This document shows, piece after piece, positions 26,343-33,835 of a DNA stretch of 64,000 nucleotides. How positions within the stretch are numbered: position 1 is the stretch's first letter; each line of letters starts with the position of its first letter. Under the pieces are notes generated by a model, which did no database searches, was not told where the DNA came from, and saw only the letters and a program-made list of their open reading frames with translations. Position numbers and translations under genes: made by a program. Source of the DNA: Gulosibacter sp. 10 (lineage in GTDB: Bacteria > Actinomycetota > Actinomycetes > Actinomycetales > Microbacteriaceae); assembly GCF_900163695.1 (NCBI RefSeq), contig NZ_FUIC01000011.1:1-64000 (forward strand), read 5' to 3'.

Positions 26343-27344
26343 CTAGAGCCCCAGCATCGCCCGCAGCTCGACGGCGTTGGTCGCGACGCCGGCGGCGCCC
26401 GCATCCTCGCCGACCCGGCCGTAGCCCCACGTGACGTAGATGCAGGGCACGCCGTGCTCGGCCGACCCCTCGACGTCGTAGAAGCGGTCGCCGATCATGA
26501 TCACGTTCGAGAGGTCCACGCCCTTGCCCTCGAGGCGGGCGAGGGCCTCCGCCACGACCTCGGTCTTCGCGGCGCGCGACTCGTCGGGGCTCGCGCCCGT
26601 GACGAAGTCGAACTCGTCGAGGATGCCGTAGTGGTGCAGCACGCGCAGCGCCGAGGGCTCGGGCTTGCTCGTCGCGGTGGATTGGGGAATGCCGGCGCGG
26701 TGCACGTCGCGCACGAGCTCGGCGACGCCCGCGAAGGGGGGCGAGTGGTCGAGCCCCGACTCGGAGTGGATCTCGCGATACGTCTCGATGGCGTGATGGA
26801 TCTCCACCGCGTTGTCGAGGTGGAGCTCCTTGAACGTGTCGATGATCGGCGGGCCGACGTAGGAGAGCAGCGTCTCGTCGTCGGGGATGGGCATGCGGAA
26901 CACGTCGAGGGTCTTCCGCAGCGCCGCGACGATGCCCGGCGCGGAGTCGGAGATGGTGCCGTCGAGGTCCCAGAGCACGGCGCTGAACGGCGGCGTCGCG
27001 GTGCCGCGCGGCAGCTCGCGGGGCTCGAGCGGCCGCGCGTCGGGCTGCTGCAGCCGGACCGGGGTCGTCGGGGCGATGGGGCGCGGCTGCACCACCGTCA
27101 CCGAGGCGGGCGAGAAGCGGCCGCGAGGTTCGTCCACCTCGCCGCCGCGGTGCTCGCGCGAGGCCGAGCGCGACTCCGAGAAGTCCGAGCCCGCGAACTC
27201 CTCCTCGCCGACCGCCTCGTGGGCCGACAGCGAGACCTCCGCCTCGGGATCGAGCTCCTCGAGCAGCGGCGCGTCGTCGAGCGCCCGGTCGTCGTCGGTC
27301 TGGCGGGAGGTGCCGGAGTCGGTCGTGGCGTCAGGCTCGGTCAT
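26343..27344 (-). CDS. HAD-family hydrolase (phosphoglycolate-phosphatase-like) with acidic N-terminal extension
   Basis: A 333-residue protein. Residues 1-118 are acidic, low-complexity and probably disordered. The HAD phosphatase domain follows: nucleophile Asp126 and Asp128 in WDLDGT, the cap domain, Thr/Ser in STATSKP, Lys in the K-P segment, and the metal site IGDRFYDVEGS near the end. This is the Gph/PpaX-like branch that removes phosphate from small sugars or acids. The ATG has a TGGAGG site. Its start is 9 bases after the glycosyltransferase stop, so both are one operon. Confidence 0.87.
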   Translation of the reverse strand: MTEPDATTDSGTSRQTDDDRALDDAPLLEELDPEAEVSLSAHEAVGEEEFAGSDFSESRSASREHRGGEVDEPRGRFSPASVTVVQPRPIAPTTPVRLQQPDARPLEPRELPRGTATPPFSAVLWDLDGTISDSAPGIVAALRKTLDVFRMPIPDDETLLSYVGPPIIDTFKELHLDNAVEIHHAIETYREIHSESGLDHSPPFAGVAELVRDVHRAGIPQSTATSKPEPSALRVLHHYGILDEFDFVTGASPDESRAAKTEVVAEALARLEGKGVDLSNVIMIGDRFYDVEGSAEHGVPCIYVTWGYGRVGEDAGAAGVATNAVELRAMLGL

Positions 27345-27353
27345 TCCTCCAGC

Positions 27354-28463
27354 CTATCGCCGCGCCGCCGCGAGGTCCCGGGCGGTGGCCCAGAGGGTCT
27401 CGGCCGAGCGCGCCCAGTCGAAGCGGGCGAGGTGAGCCCTGCCGGCCTCGAGGATGCGGGCGCGCGTCTCCGGATCCTCGAGCTCGCGCACGCGGGCGGC
27501 GAACGCCGGCGCATCCGCCGCGGGGAAGTAGAGGGCCCCGCCCCCGGCGACCTCGTGGAAGATCGGCATGTCGGTCGCGACCACGGGCACCCCCACGGCC
27601 ATGGCCTCGGCCAGCGGCAGCCCGAAGCCCTCGTCGACCGAGGCGGTCACGAGCGCGGCGTCATCGGCTAGCAGCGCCGCGTACTCCTCGTCGCTCACGC
27701 CGCCGTGGAAGACGACGTCGGCGCCCTCGGGCACGAGAGCCTCGAGCTCGTGGCGGCGGTCGTCCGAGATACGGCTGAGCAGGTGCAGCGTGCGGCCGGG
27801 CAGCTCCGCCATGCCGGCGATGAGCGTCTCGACCCCCTTGTACGGCAGGAACGCGCCCATGTACACGAGGTTGCGGACGGGGCGCCGCGCCGCGCCGTCG
27901 AGGCGGGCCAGCGCGTCCTCGTCGAGCAGCGCGCGCAGATCGTTGGGCGCATTCGGCACGACCACCACGGGGCGCTTCGTGAGGCGCGCCTCGAGGATCT
28001 CGCGCCTCGAGGTCTCGGAGACCGTGGCCACGACGTCCGCGCCGTTCAGCGCCGCCCGCTGGGGCCAGTAGGTGAGGTGGTACGCGCGCCAGCCGAGGCG
28101 TAGCAGGGGGTTGAGGTGCGTGGGCGGCTTGCGATGGCGGTAGTAGATGAGGTCGTGCAGGGTGAGGATGACCTTGAACCTGCGGCCCGCGGTGCCGATG
28201 GTCTGCAGCGGTGAGAACACGACGTCGGGTCGGTACTTGTTGAGCTTGAGGGCGGCGATCGGCTCGAGGGGCGATTCGTTGGAGTGGAGCAGCAGCCACT
28301 TCGCGTCCGCGGGCAGGTGCTCGAGCTGGCGCTCGTCGTGGATGAGGAAGGTCGTCTCGTCCGGCGATTGCGCGTGCACCGCCGCGGCCAGCTGGGCCGA
28401 GTAGCGGCTGATGCCGTCGTGGAAGTCGGTGCGGATGTATCGCGCGTCGAAGAAGAATCGCAT
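27354..28463 (-). CDS. Glycosyltransferase, GT4 family
   Basis: A 369-residue GT-B fold glycosyltransferase. The N-terminal half starts FFFDARYIRTDFHDGISRYS with LTLHDLIYY; the C-terminal half has NLVYMGAFLPYKGVETLI and the nucleotide-sugar E-x7-E-like motif EGFGLPLAEAMAVGVPVVA. It probably adds a sugar to an envelope glycolipid or polysaccharide. The ATG at 28463 lies 7 bases after a TAAGCT -10 (28471-28476, minus strand), so a leaderless start is likely. First gene of a two-gene unit with the HAD phosphatase. Confidence 0.9.
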   Translation of the reverse strand: MRFFFDARYIRTDFHDGISRYSAQLAAAVHAQSPDETTFLIHDERQLEHLPADAKWLLLHSNESPLEPIAALKLNKYRPDVVFSPLQTIGTAGRRFKVILTLHDLIYYRHRKPPTHLNPLLRLGWRAYHLTYWPQRAALNGADVVATVSETSRREILEARLTKRPVVVVPNAPNDLRALLDEDALARLDGAARRPVRNLVYMGAFLPYKGVETLIAGMAELPGRTLHLLSRISDDRRHELEALVPEGADVVFHGGVSDEEYAALLADDAALVTASVDEGFGLPLAEAMAVGVPVVATDMPIFHEVAGGGALYFPAADAPAFAARVRELEDPETRARILEAGRAHLARFDWARSAETLWATARDLAAARR

Positions 28464-28496
28464 CGGTCCGAGCTTAGCCGCCGGGGCCCTCGCCGG

Positions 28497-28573
28497 GCTG
28501 CCGTTCCGGATGCGTATAGGTCGCAGGACCGTATATCCGGGTTGTGCGCGCCATTCGCATCCGGAATGGCGGC
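28497..28573. repeat. 77-bp hairpin repeat, copy B
   Basis: Left end identical to copy A (GCTGCCGTTCCGGATGCG); right arm at 28556-28573 differs at two positions. Same 77-base length as copies A and C. It lies just upstream of the unknown gene at 28613, and copy C lies just downstream of that gene. Confidence 0.85.
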
Positions 28574-28612
28574 CCGCCCCGTACACTTCGAACGACTGCC
28601 GCCGAACGAGGG

Positions 28613-29530
28613 ATGCCCGTGACCGAGAGCCCGCCGATCAGACTCGGATCCGAATTCGCCTGCCGGATCGGCGAGGGCCCCATCCCGCGGACCGACGCCG
28701 AGCTCGCCGGGGCCCTCGCCGGGGCCGTGGACCGAGCGCTCGAGGAGGTCGGGGCGTCGCTTCCGGCCCCCGCGCGGGAGCGGGTGCTGGCCGGCTTCGC
28801 GGCGCATCCCGACATCGCGCGCATCGCGCTCGACCTCGGCGGCGCGGTCTTCCGCGTCGAGGAGCCCGGCGACGGGGCCGACCCGGACGCGGCGGGGTTC
28901 CGTCCGGTCGTCGCGAGCCGGACCGAGTCAGAGGTCGACCGCTTGGCGCTCGAGGCCGACACCCTCCGGATCGAGACGCTGCCGGTGCGGATAGCGCTGG
29001 ACGCGCACAGGCTGGGGGTCGCCTGGCTCGTCGATACCGGGGGCGGCCTGTGGCTCGATCTCGGCGAGCGCAAGCTCGAGGGCTTCTCGGCGGAGGGCGA
29101 GGTGGAGTTCGACATCGACGACGCGCGCGCCATGGTGCGGGCCCTCGCGGAACGGCTTGCGAAGGAGTCGTCGGCGCGCGTGAAGCGGGTCGATTTCGAC
29201 CTCGAGGTGGAGCGGCCGCTGGGCGGCGAGCAGGCGGTGACGATGACCGGGGTGCTCGACGGCGGCTATCGGTTCATCGGCACGCGCGTCGACTTCTCGG
29301 CGCGGGTGCTGATCCGCACCGGGACGGCCGTCGCGATCGTCGAGGATGTCTCGCTCAAGGCCTCCAACCCGCTCGCGAAGTTCGCCCTCCTGGCGTTGCG
29401 CAGGCGCATCCGCGCCGTCATCGGGGAGCCGATCGATCTCGTGTCGAAGCTTCCCGAGGGCTACCGTGCGGAGCACCTTGAGCTGCGCATGCGCGGTCGC
29501 ACGCTCATCGCGACCGTGCGGCTGGCGTAG
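28613..29530 (+). CDS. Hypothetical protein, possibly LmeA/DUF2993-like lipid-binding
   Basis: A 305-residue protein without signal peptide or membrane segment. I do not recognise a catalytic motif. The second half has alternating strands (VDFDLEVERPLGGEQAVTMT, SARVLIRTGTAVAIVEDVSL) and a long closing beta/alpha stretch, a layout that recalls DUF2993/LmeA phospholipid-binding proteins, but this is weak. The ATG at 28613 follows GAGG; a GTG at 28619 is also in frame. The gene is framed by two copies of the 77-bp repeat (28497-28573 and 29586-29662), which may reflect insertion as a unit. Confidence 0.6.
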   Translation: MPVTESPPIRLGSEFACRIGEGPIPRTDAELAGALAGAVDRALEEVGASLPAPARERVLAGFAAHPDIARIALDLGGAVFRVEEPGDGADPDAAGFRPVVASRTESEVDRLALEADTLRIETLPVRIALDAHRLGVAWLVDTGGGLWLDLGERKLEGFSAEGEVEFDIDDARAMVRALAERLAKESSARVKRVDFDLEVERPLGGEQAVTMTGVLDGGYRFIGTRVDFSARVLIRTGTAVAIVEDVSLKASNPLAKFALLALRRRIRAVIGEPIDLVSKLPEGYRAEHLELRMRGRTLIATVRLA

Positions 29531-29585
29531 GGCGAGGGCGCCTTGCCGATGCAGCCGTCGCGCGCTGCAACTGGGTTTGCCGCGG

Positions 29586-29662
29586 GCTGCCGTTCCGGAT
29601 GCGAATAGGATGCGGAACCCCCTATATAGGTTGTGAACGCCATACGCATCCGGAACAGCAGA
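29586..29662. repeat. 77-bp hairpin repeat, copy C
   Basis: Left arm identical to copies A and B; right arm at 29645-29662 has two changes. It opens a 1-kb non-coding stretch and, with copy B, brackets the unknown gene at 28613-29530. Confidence 0.85.
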
Positions 29663-29749
29663 CGGAGCCGACGCAGGCCGGCGCCGGCCCCCGGGCCGCT
29701 CAGAACAGCTCGGCGCGATCAGGCGCGCCTTGGATAGGACACCGGCCCC

Positions 29750-29850
29750 TGGAACAGCCGGGCCGGGCCGGACCGAGTGGGAACCGCGCCGCGCCGGGCC
29801 GGGCCGAGTCGGAACCGCGCCGGGCCGAGTCGGAGCCGGATCTGGAGCGC
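29750..29850. repeat. GGCCGGGCCG-type low-complexity repeat
   Basis: Imperfect short repeats of CGGGCCGGGCCG and CCGAGTCGGAACCGCGCC fill about 100 bases. No gene is seen here. Confidence 0.6.
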
Positions 29851-29861
29851 GATCGAACGGG

Positions 29862-30230
29862 GGCATATAGCCCTGCCGTAGACGCATTCGTCTCGGGGCG
29901 GCTATTCGGCGCGGCGGCGCCGTCCCGGTGCGTGCTTCGCCGGCCTGGATGGGTCGTATGACTCTGCTGTTGATGTATTTGTCTCGGGCAGGCTGGCTAT
30001 GTGGTTCGGGAACGCAGGTCGGTGAGGCTTGTTGAGCCGAGTAGGGGCGTATGGCCTCGCTGTCGATGTATCGGCCTCCGGTGGGCCATGTGGCTCAATG
30101 GTGCAGTTCGTCGAGTGCTGTGCGGGGCCGGGTGGAGGCACATGGCCCCGCCATCGACGCATTCGCCTCGGGCTGGCTATTCGTCCCGAACAGCGGGGTG
30201 GCGTCCGATGGATATGTGCCGGATGCCGAT
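29862..30230. repeat. Array 2 of ~90-bp hairpin units (decayed)
   Basis: Four diverged units begin near 29864, 29956, 30049 and 30140 (period 91-93). Each has the pattern (G/C)(T/C)ATGGCC-like block, GTCGAYGTATTCGTCTCGG-like core, then GGCTATNCG. They match the cleaner units at 39.9 kb. The bases between 30230 and 30440 hold no gene I can support. Confidence 0.7.
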
Positions 30231-30457
30231 CCGAGCATCTTCTCCGCCTCGGCCGTCCCATGCATCGTTTCCGGACGTCGCTTTCGCGTGCCGTCTCCGC
30301 GCGCGGACCTCGTGCGCCCAACTCCTTGGCACTGCCCCCTTGACCCCGGCCCCCATGCCGACCTTTCACTCCCACCTTTCCCGCTGCCCCGTCGTCATAC
30401 CGGCCCGCCCCGCCCGGTTACGCCGCCCTGCTCTCTCCTGCAAAATAGTCGACAAGA

Positions 30458-30468
30458 TTGTCAGACGA
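30458..30468. promoter_or_regulatory. Candidate GntR/FCD operator
   Basis: TTGTCAGACGA fits the FadR/FCD-type consensus TNGTNNNACNA at every fixed position. It lies 6 bases upstream of the -35 of the cluster promoter. A GntR/FCD regulator is encoded six genes downstream in the same cluster. A short pattern, so the support is mainly positional. Confidence 0.55.
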
Positions 30469-30473
30469 AAAGA

Positions 30474-30502
30474 TAGACAGAATCGTCAGCAATGTGTAGA
30501 TT
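30474..30502 (+). promoter_or_regulatory. Promoter of the galBCD-importer cluster
   Basis: TAGACA (30474-30479), a 17-base spacer and TAGATT (30497-30502), in the most AT-rich patch of the region. It lies 33 bases before the GTG start of the first gene, leaving room for the CAGGAGG ribosome site. Confidence 0.7.
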
Positions 30503-30534
30503 CGCAGTATCTGGCAAAGGCGACAGGAGGCGTT

Positions 30535-31314
30535 GTGGCGAAGGTAGTGGTTCTCGGACTCGGAGAGGCCGGCGCGCTGTACGCCCGCGGACTGCGGGAG
30601 CGCGGATTCGACGTGGTCGGCTACGACCCGTTCGTCCGGCTCGACGAGCCCGGGATCGAGCAGGCCGAGACGATCGCGGCCGCGGTCGAGGGCGCGGAGC
30701 TCGTGCTCTCGCTCGTGGGGGCGCGGGCGGCGGAGGCGGTGGCCCGGGAGGTCTTCGGCGCCGCGGTCGAGGGCACGGTCTACGCCGACCTCAACACGGC
30801 AGCGCCCGACCTGAAGGCCGCCCTTGAACGGGAGGCCGCAGGCGCGGGTATCGCGTTCGCCGATATCGCCGTGCTCGCCCCGGTGCCCCGTGCTGGCGCG
30901 GCCACGCCCCTCATGGCGAGCGGCACGGGCGCGGAGCGCTTCGCCCGCATCATGGCGCACGCGGGCGCCGAGATCGACGTGATCCCCGGCCCGGCTGGCG
31001 ACGCCGCGGGGCGGAAGCTCATCCGCAGCGCGTTCATGAAGGGCCTGGCCGCCGTCGTGATCGAGAGCGTCGGTGCGGCGCAGAAGGCCGGCTGCGAGCC
31101 GTGGCTCCGCGGACAGATCGCGAACGAGCTCACGGGCGATCCGGACGCCCTCGTGGACCGGCTCATCGACGGGTCCCGGCAGCACGCCGGCCGTCGCGTC
31201 CACGAGCTCGCCGATACGCGCGCGTATCTCGAGTCCATCGGCCAGCCCACGCGGGTCGTCGACGCGGCCCACTCGTGGCTCGCCTCGTTCCTCGACGATC
31301 AGCCGGCGCGCTAG
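30535..31314 (+). CDS. NAD(P)-dependent beta-hydroxyacid-type dehydrogenase (6PGDH-like, DUF1932)
   Basis: A 259-residue dehydrogenase related to 6-phosphogluconate and 3-hydroxyisobutyrate dehydrogenases. The Rossmann motif is GLGEAG at 8-13, with Asp31 after strand two, favouring NAD. The C-terminal helical part starts GRKLIRSAFMKGLAAVVIES and fits DUF1932. It probably oxidises a hydroxyacid or reduces its keto form. First gene of the cluster; GTG start behind CAGGAGG. A role in feeding a keto tricarboxylate to the GalD/GalB/GalC-like enzymes is inferred from position only. Confidence 0.82.
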   Translation: MAKVVVLGLGEAGALYARGLRERGFDVVGYDPFVRLDEPGIEQAETIAAAVEGAELVLSLVGARAAEAVAREVFGAAVEGTVYADLNTAAPDLKAALEREAAGAGIAFADIAVLAPVPRAGAATPLMASGTGAERFARIMAHAGAEIDVIPGPAGDAAGRKLIRSAFMKGLAAVVIESVGAAQKAGCEPWLRGQIANELTGDPDALVDRLIDGSRQHAGRRVHELADTRAYLESIGQPTRVVDAAHSWLASFLDDQPAR

Positions 31315-31365
31315 GCCGCGCACCATCCCGACAGCCAAGTCCACCTCGGAAGAAGGACAACACGA

Positions 31366-32082
31366 ATGGAACAGAAACGACTGCTCGTGGTCGGCGCGCA
31401 CAGCGCCGACTTCGTCTGGCGCGCCGCGGGCGCGATCGCCAAGCACACGCTCGGCGGCGGAGACGCCAGGGTCGTCGCGCTCTCCTACGGCGAGCGGGGA
31501 GAGTCCGGCGAGCTCTGGAAGGAGCCCGGGCAGACGGTCGAGAACGTGAAGCGGCACCGCCACGCCGAGGCCGAGGCGGCCGCGAACGAGGTCGGCGCGT
31601 CCTTCGAGGGGTTCGACCTCGGGGACTACCCCCTGCAGATCACCGATGAGGCGATCGAGCGCCTCGCGGAGCTCATGCGCGACTACCGGCCGCACATCGT
31701 GCTCACCCATCCGGACAAGGATCCCTTCAACCCCGATCACCCGGTGGCCAGCACCGCGGTCTCCAGGGCGCGCCTGCTCACGGCCGGCGCGGTCGTCGAG
31801 GCGGGGTTCCGAACCGCTCCGCCGAGCGAGTTCCTCGTCTTCGAGCCGCACCAGCCCGAGCTGTGCGGATTCGTGCCGAGCCTGTTCGTGGACATCACCG
31901 AGGTGTTCGAGCAGAAGAAGCGGGCGATGGGATGCATGAAGGCGCAGTCCTATCTGCAGCAGTACTACGCGGAGCGCGCCGAGCACCGCGGCAACCACGC
32001 CCGCAAGGTCACCGGCGACAAGTCCATCCGCCAGGCCGAGGCGTTCATGCGCCTCGTGCCCAACGTGGTCGGGGCGCTGTGA
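31366..32082 (+). CDS. galB: 4-oxalomesaconate hydratase-like protein (PIG-L family, GalB-like)
   Basis: A 238-residue PIG-L fold protein. Instead of AHPDD, the first metal motif is AHSAD (11-15) followed by FVWRAAGAIA, the form seen in Pseudomonas GalB, a zinc hydratase that adds water to 4-oxalomesaconate. The GERGESGELWKEPG segment (43-55) and THPDKDPFNPDH (114-125) complete the site. AAGGA lies 9 bases before the ATG. The next gene, a CHA-aldolase-like RraA protein, overlaps by one base, which matches the pathway order. A deacetylase role is less likely. Confidence 0.72.
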   Translation: MEQKRLLVVGAHSADFVWRAAGAIAKHTLGGGDARVVALSYGERGESGELWKEPGQTVENVKRHRHAEAEAAANEVGASFEGFDLGDYPLQITDEAIERLAELMRDYRPHIVLTHPDKDPFNPDHPVASTAVSRARLLTAGAVVEAGFRTAPPSEFLVFEPHQPELCGFVPSLFVDITEVFEQKKRAMGCMKAQSYLQQYYAERAEHRGNHARKVTGDKSIRQAEAFMRLVPNVVGAL

Positions 32083-32711
32083 TGGGCGGCGCCGCGATGG
32101 CGGAGCTGGCCCGGCTCGGCTCGGCCACCGTCTACGAGGCCCAGGGCCGGCGGGGGCTCATCGACGCGGATCTGATCCCGCTCGCACCGGGCGCCCGGAT
32201 CGCGGGCCCCGCTCGCACGGTGCTCTGCGCGCAGGACGACAACCGCGGCGTGCACGAGCTCTGCGCCCGCATCCGGCCGGGCGAGGTGGCGGTGCTCGCG
32301 ATGCCCGAGCCCCGACCGGTGGCGCTGATCGGCGACCTGCTCGTCACCCAGCTCGAGCGCGCTGGCGCGATCGCGATCCTCACGGACTCGAGCGTCAGGG
32401 ACGTCGCCGATCTGCGCGGCATGGGCATCCCGATCTGGACCCGATGGGTCCGCGCCCGGGGCGCGGGGAAGGAGACCCGGGGCCGGGTCGACGCCGAGGT
32501 GCGGATCGGGGGCGCCGCGATCCGCAGCGGCGACGCGGTGATCCTCGACGACGACGGCGGGACGGTCGTCGAATCGGAGCGGATCCCGGAGGCGGCCCGG
32601 CTCGGCCGGGCCCGGGAGGAGAAGGAGGCCCGGCTCCGCGAACGGTGGCGGGGCGGCGAGCTCTCCTACGACGCGTACGGCTTCCGAGCCGAGGACGAAG
32701 GGAATCGGTAA
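32082..32711 (+). CDS. galC: 4-carboxy-4-hydroxy-2-oxoadipate aldolase-like protein (RraA fold, GalC/LigK-like)
   Basis: A 209-residue RraA-superfamily protein. Class-II aldolase features are GDLLVTQLERAG, then SSVRDVADLR with the substrate Arg and metal-binding Asp, and SGDAVILDDDGGTVV. The family splits 4-carboxy-4-hydroxy-2-oxoadipate into pyruvate and oxaloacetate and can decarboxylate oxaloacetate. Start codon overlaps the galB stop by one base (TGATG) and the stop overlaps the ABC ATPase start (TAATG). RraA-fold proteins are varied, so the GalC call rests on sequence plus the adjacent GalB- and GalD-like genes. Confidence 0.72.
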   Translation: MGGAAMAELARLGSATVYEAQGRRGLIDADLIPLAPGARIAGPARTVLCAQDDNRGVHELCARIRPGEVAVLAMPEPRPVALIGDLLVTQLERAGAIAILTDSSVRDVADLRGMGIPIWTRWVRARGAGKETRGRVDAEVRIGGAAIRSGDAVILDDDGGTVVESERIPEAARLGRAREEKEARLRERWRGGELSYDAYGFRAEDEGNR

Positions 32712-33835
32712 TGGACATCAAGGTTGAGGGGTTGACGCTCCAGTACGGCGACAACGTCGCCGTACGCGATCTCGACGTGGAGATCGGGAAGGGCGAGTCC
32801 CTCGTGCTCCTGGGGCAGTCGGGCTGCGGCAAGACCAGCACGATGCGGTGCATCGCCGGGCTCGAGACCCCGACCACCGGCAGGATCACGGTGGGCGACA
32901 CCGTGCTCTTCGATGCGGAGCGCGGCATCAACAGGCCCTCGAACAAGCGCAATATCGGCATGGTCTTCCAGTCCTACGCCATCTGGCCGCACATGACGGT
33001 GTTCGAGAACGTGGCGTTCTCGCTGACCATCAGGCGGCGGCCCAAGCAGGAGGTGCGCGACCGCGTCATGGAGACGCTCGAGCTCGTCGGGCTCGAGGGC
33101 TTCGCCGACCGCGGTGCCTCCCGGCTCAGCGGCGGGCAGATGCAGCGCGTGGCGCTCGCGAGGAGCCTCGTGATGCAGCCCTCGGTCATGCTGCTCGACG
33201 AGCCGCTGTCGAACCTCGACGCACGGCTGCGGACGCGGCTGCGCGCCGACCTCCGGGAGCTGCAGCAGTCGCTCGGCCTCACCTCCGTCTACGTCACGCA
33301 CGACCAGGAGGAGGCGCTGGCGCTGGCGGATCGGATCGCGATGATGCAGTTCGGCCGGATCGTCCAGATCGGCTCCCCGCACGAGATCTACTCGAAGCCC
33401 AGGAGCGCCTCGATCGCCGACTTCCTGGGCGTGGGCAACGTCCTGCCGGTGGAGCCGCTGGACGGCGCGCACGTGCGGATCGCGGGATCCGACATCGCGC
33501 TGCAGGTGCCCGAATACGTGCCGGCCGACGAGCTGCGCGCGTGCATCCGCGCCGAGGACATCGAGTACATCGACGAGGAGTCGGGCGCGAACTGCATCCG
33601 CGGCCGCGTCGCCACCCGCGAATTCCTCGGCGCCACCGCCGTCTACCGGGTGCAGGTCGCACCGGACGTGCAGCTCGAGGTGGCCGGCAGCAAGCGGCAT
33701 CTGCCGCCGCAGACCGAGGGGGAGGAGATCCTGCTGCGCCTCGACGTCGAGGCGATCCAGGTGCTGCCCGCCGACGTGGACGACATCCCCCGGTCCGACG
33801 TGCCGACCACCTCGGTGGGGCAAGTGGGGGTGTGA
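32711..33835 (+). CDS. ABC importer ATP-binding protein (Fe3+/polyamine-type)
   Basis: A 374-residue ATPase energising the adjacent importer. Walker A GQSGCGKT is at 35-42, the Q-loop in GMVFQSYAIWPHMTV, signature RLSGGQ near 138-142, Walker B VMLLDEP near 160, and the switch His in YVTHDQEEA. The C-terminal ~120 residues are a TOBE-type regulatory domain. The family includes FbpC/AfuC and PotA. It overlaps both neighbours by one base. Confidence 0.92.
   Translation: MDIKVEGLTLQYGDNVAVRDLDVEIGKGESLVLLGQSGCGKTSTMRCIAGLETPTTGRITVGDTVLFDAERGINRPSNKRNIGMVFQSYAIWPHMTVFENVAFSLTIRRRPKQEVRDRVMETLELVGLEGFADRGASRLSGGQMQRVALARSLVMQPSVMLLDEPLSNLDARLRTRLRADLRELQQSLGLTSVYVTHDQEEALALADRIAMMQFGRIVQIGSPHEIYSKPRSASIADFLGVGNVLPVEPLDGAHVRIAGSDIALQVPEYVPADELRACIRAEDIEYIDEESGANCIRGRVATREFLGATAVYRVQVAPDVQLEVAGSKRHLPPQTEGEEILLRLDVEAIQVLPADVDDIPRSDVPTTSVGQVGV

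Noticed and set aside
30001-30534. An upstream start that would extend the 6PGDH-like gene by about 178 codons
   Set aside because: The extension crosses the repeat array and the promoter region, and the GTG at 30535 has a good ribosome site directly before the Rossmann motif.
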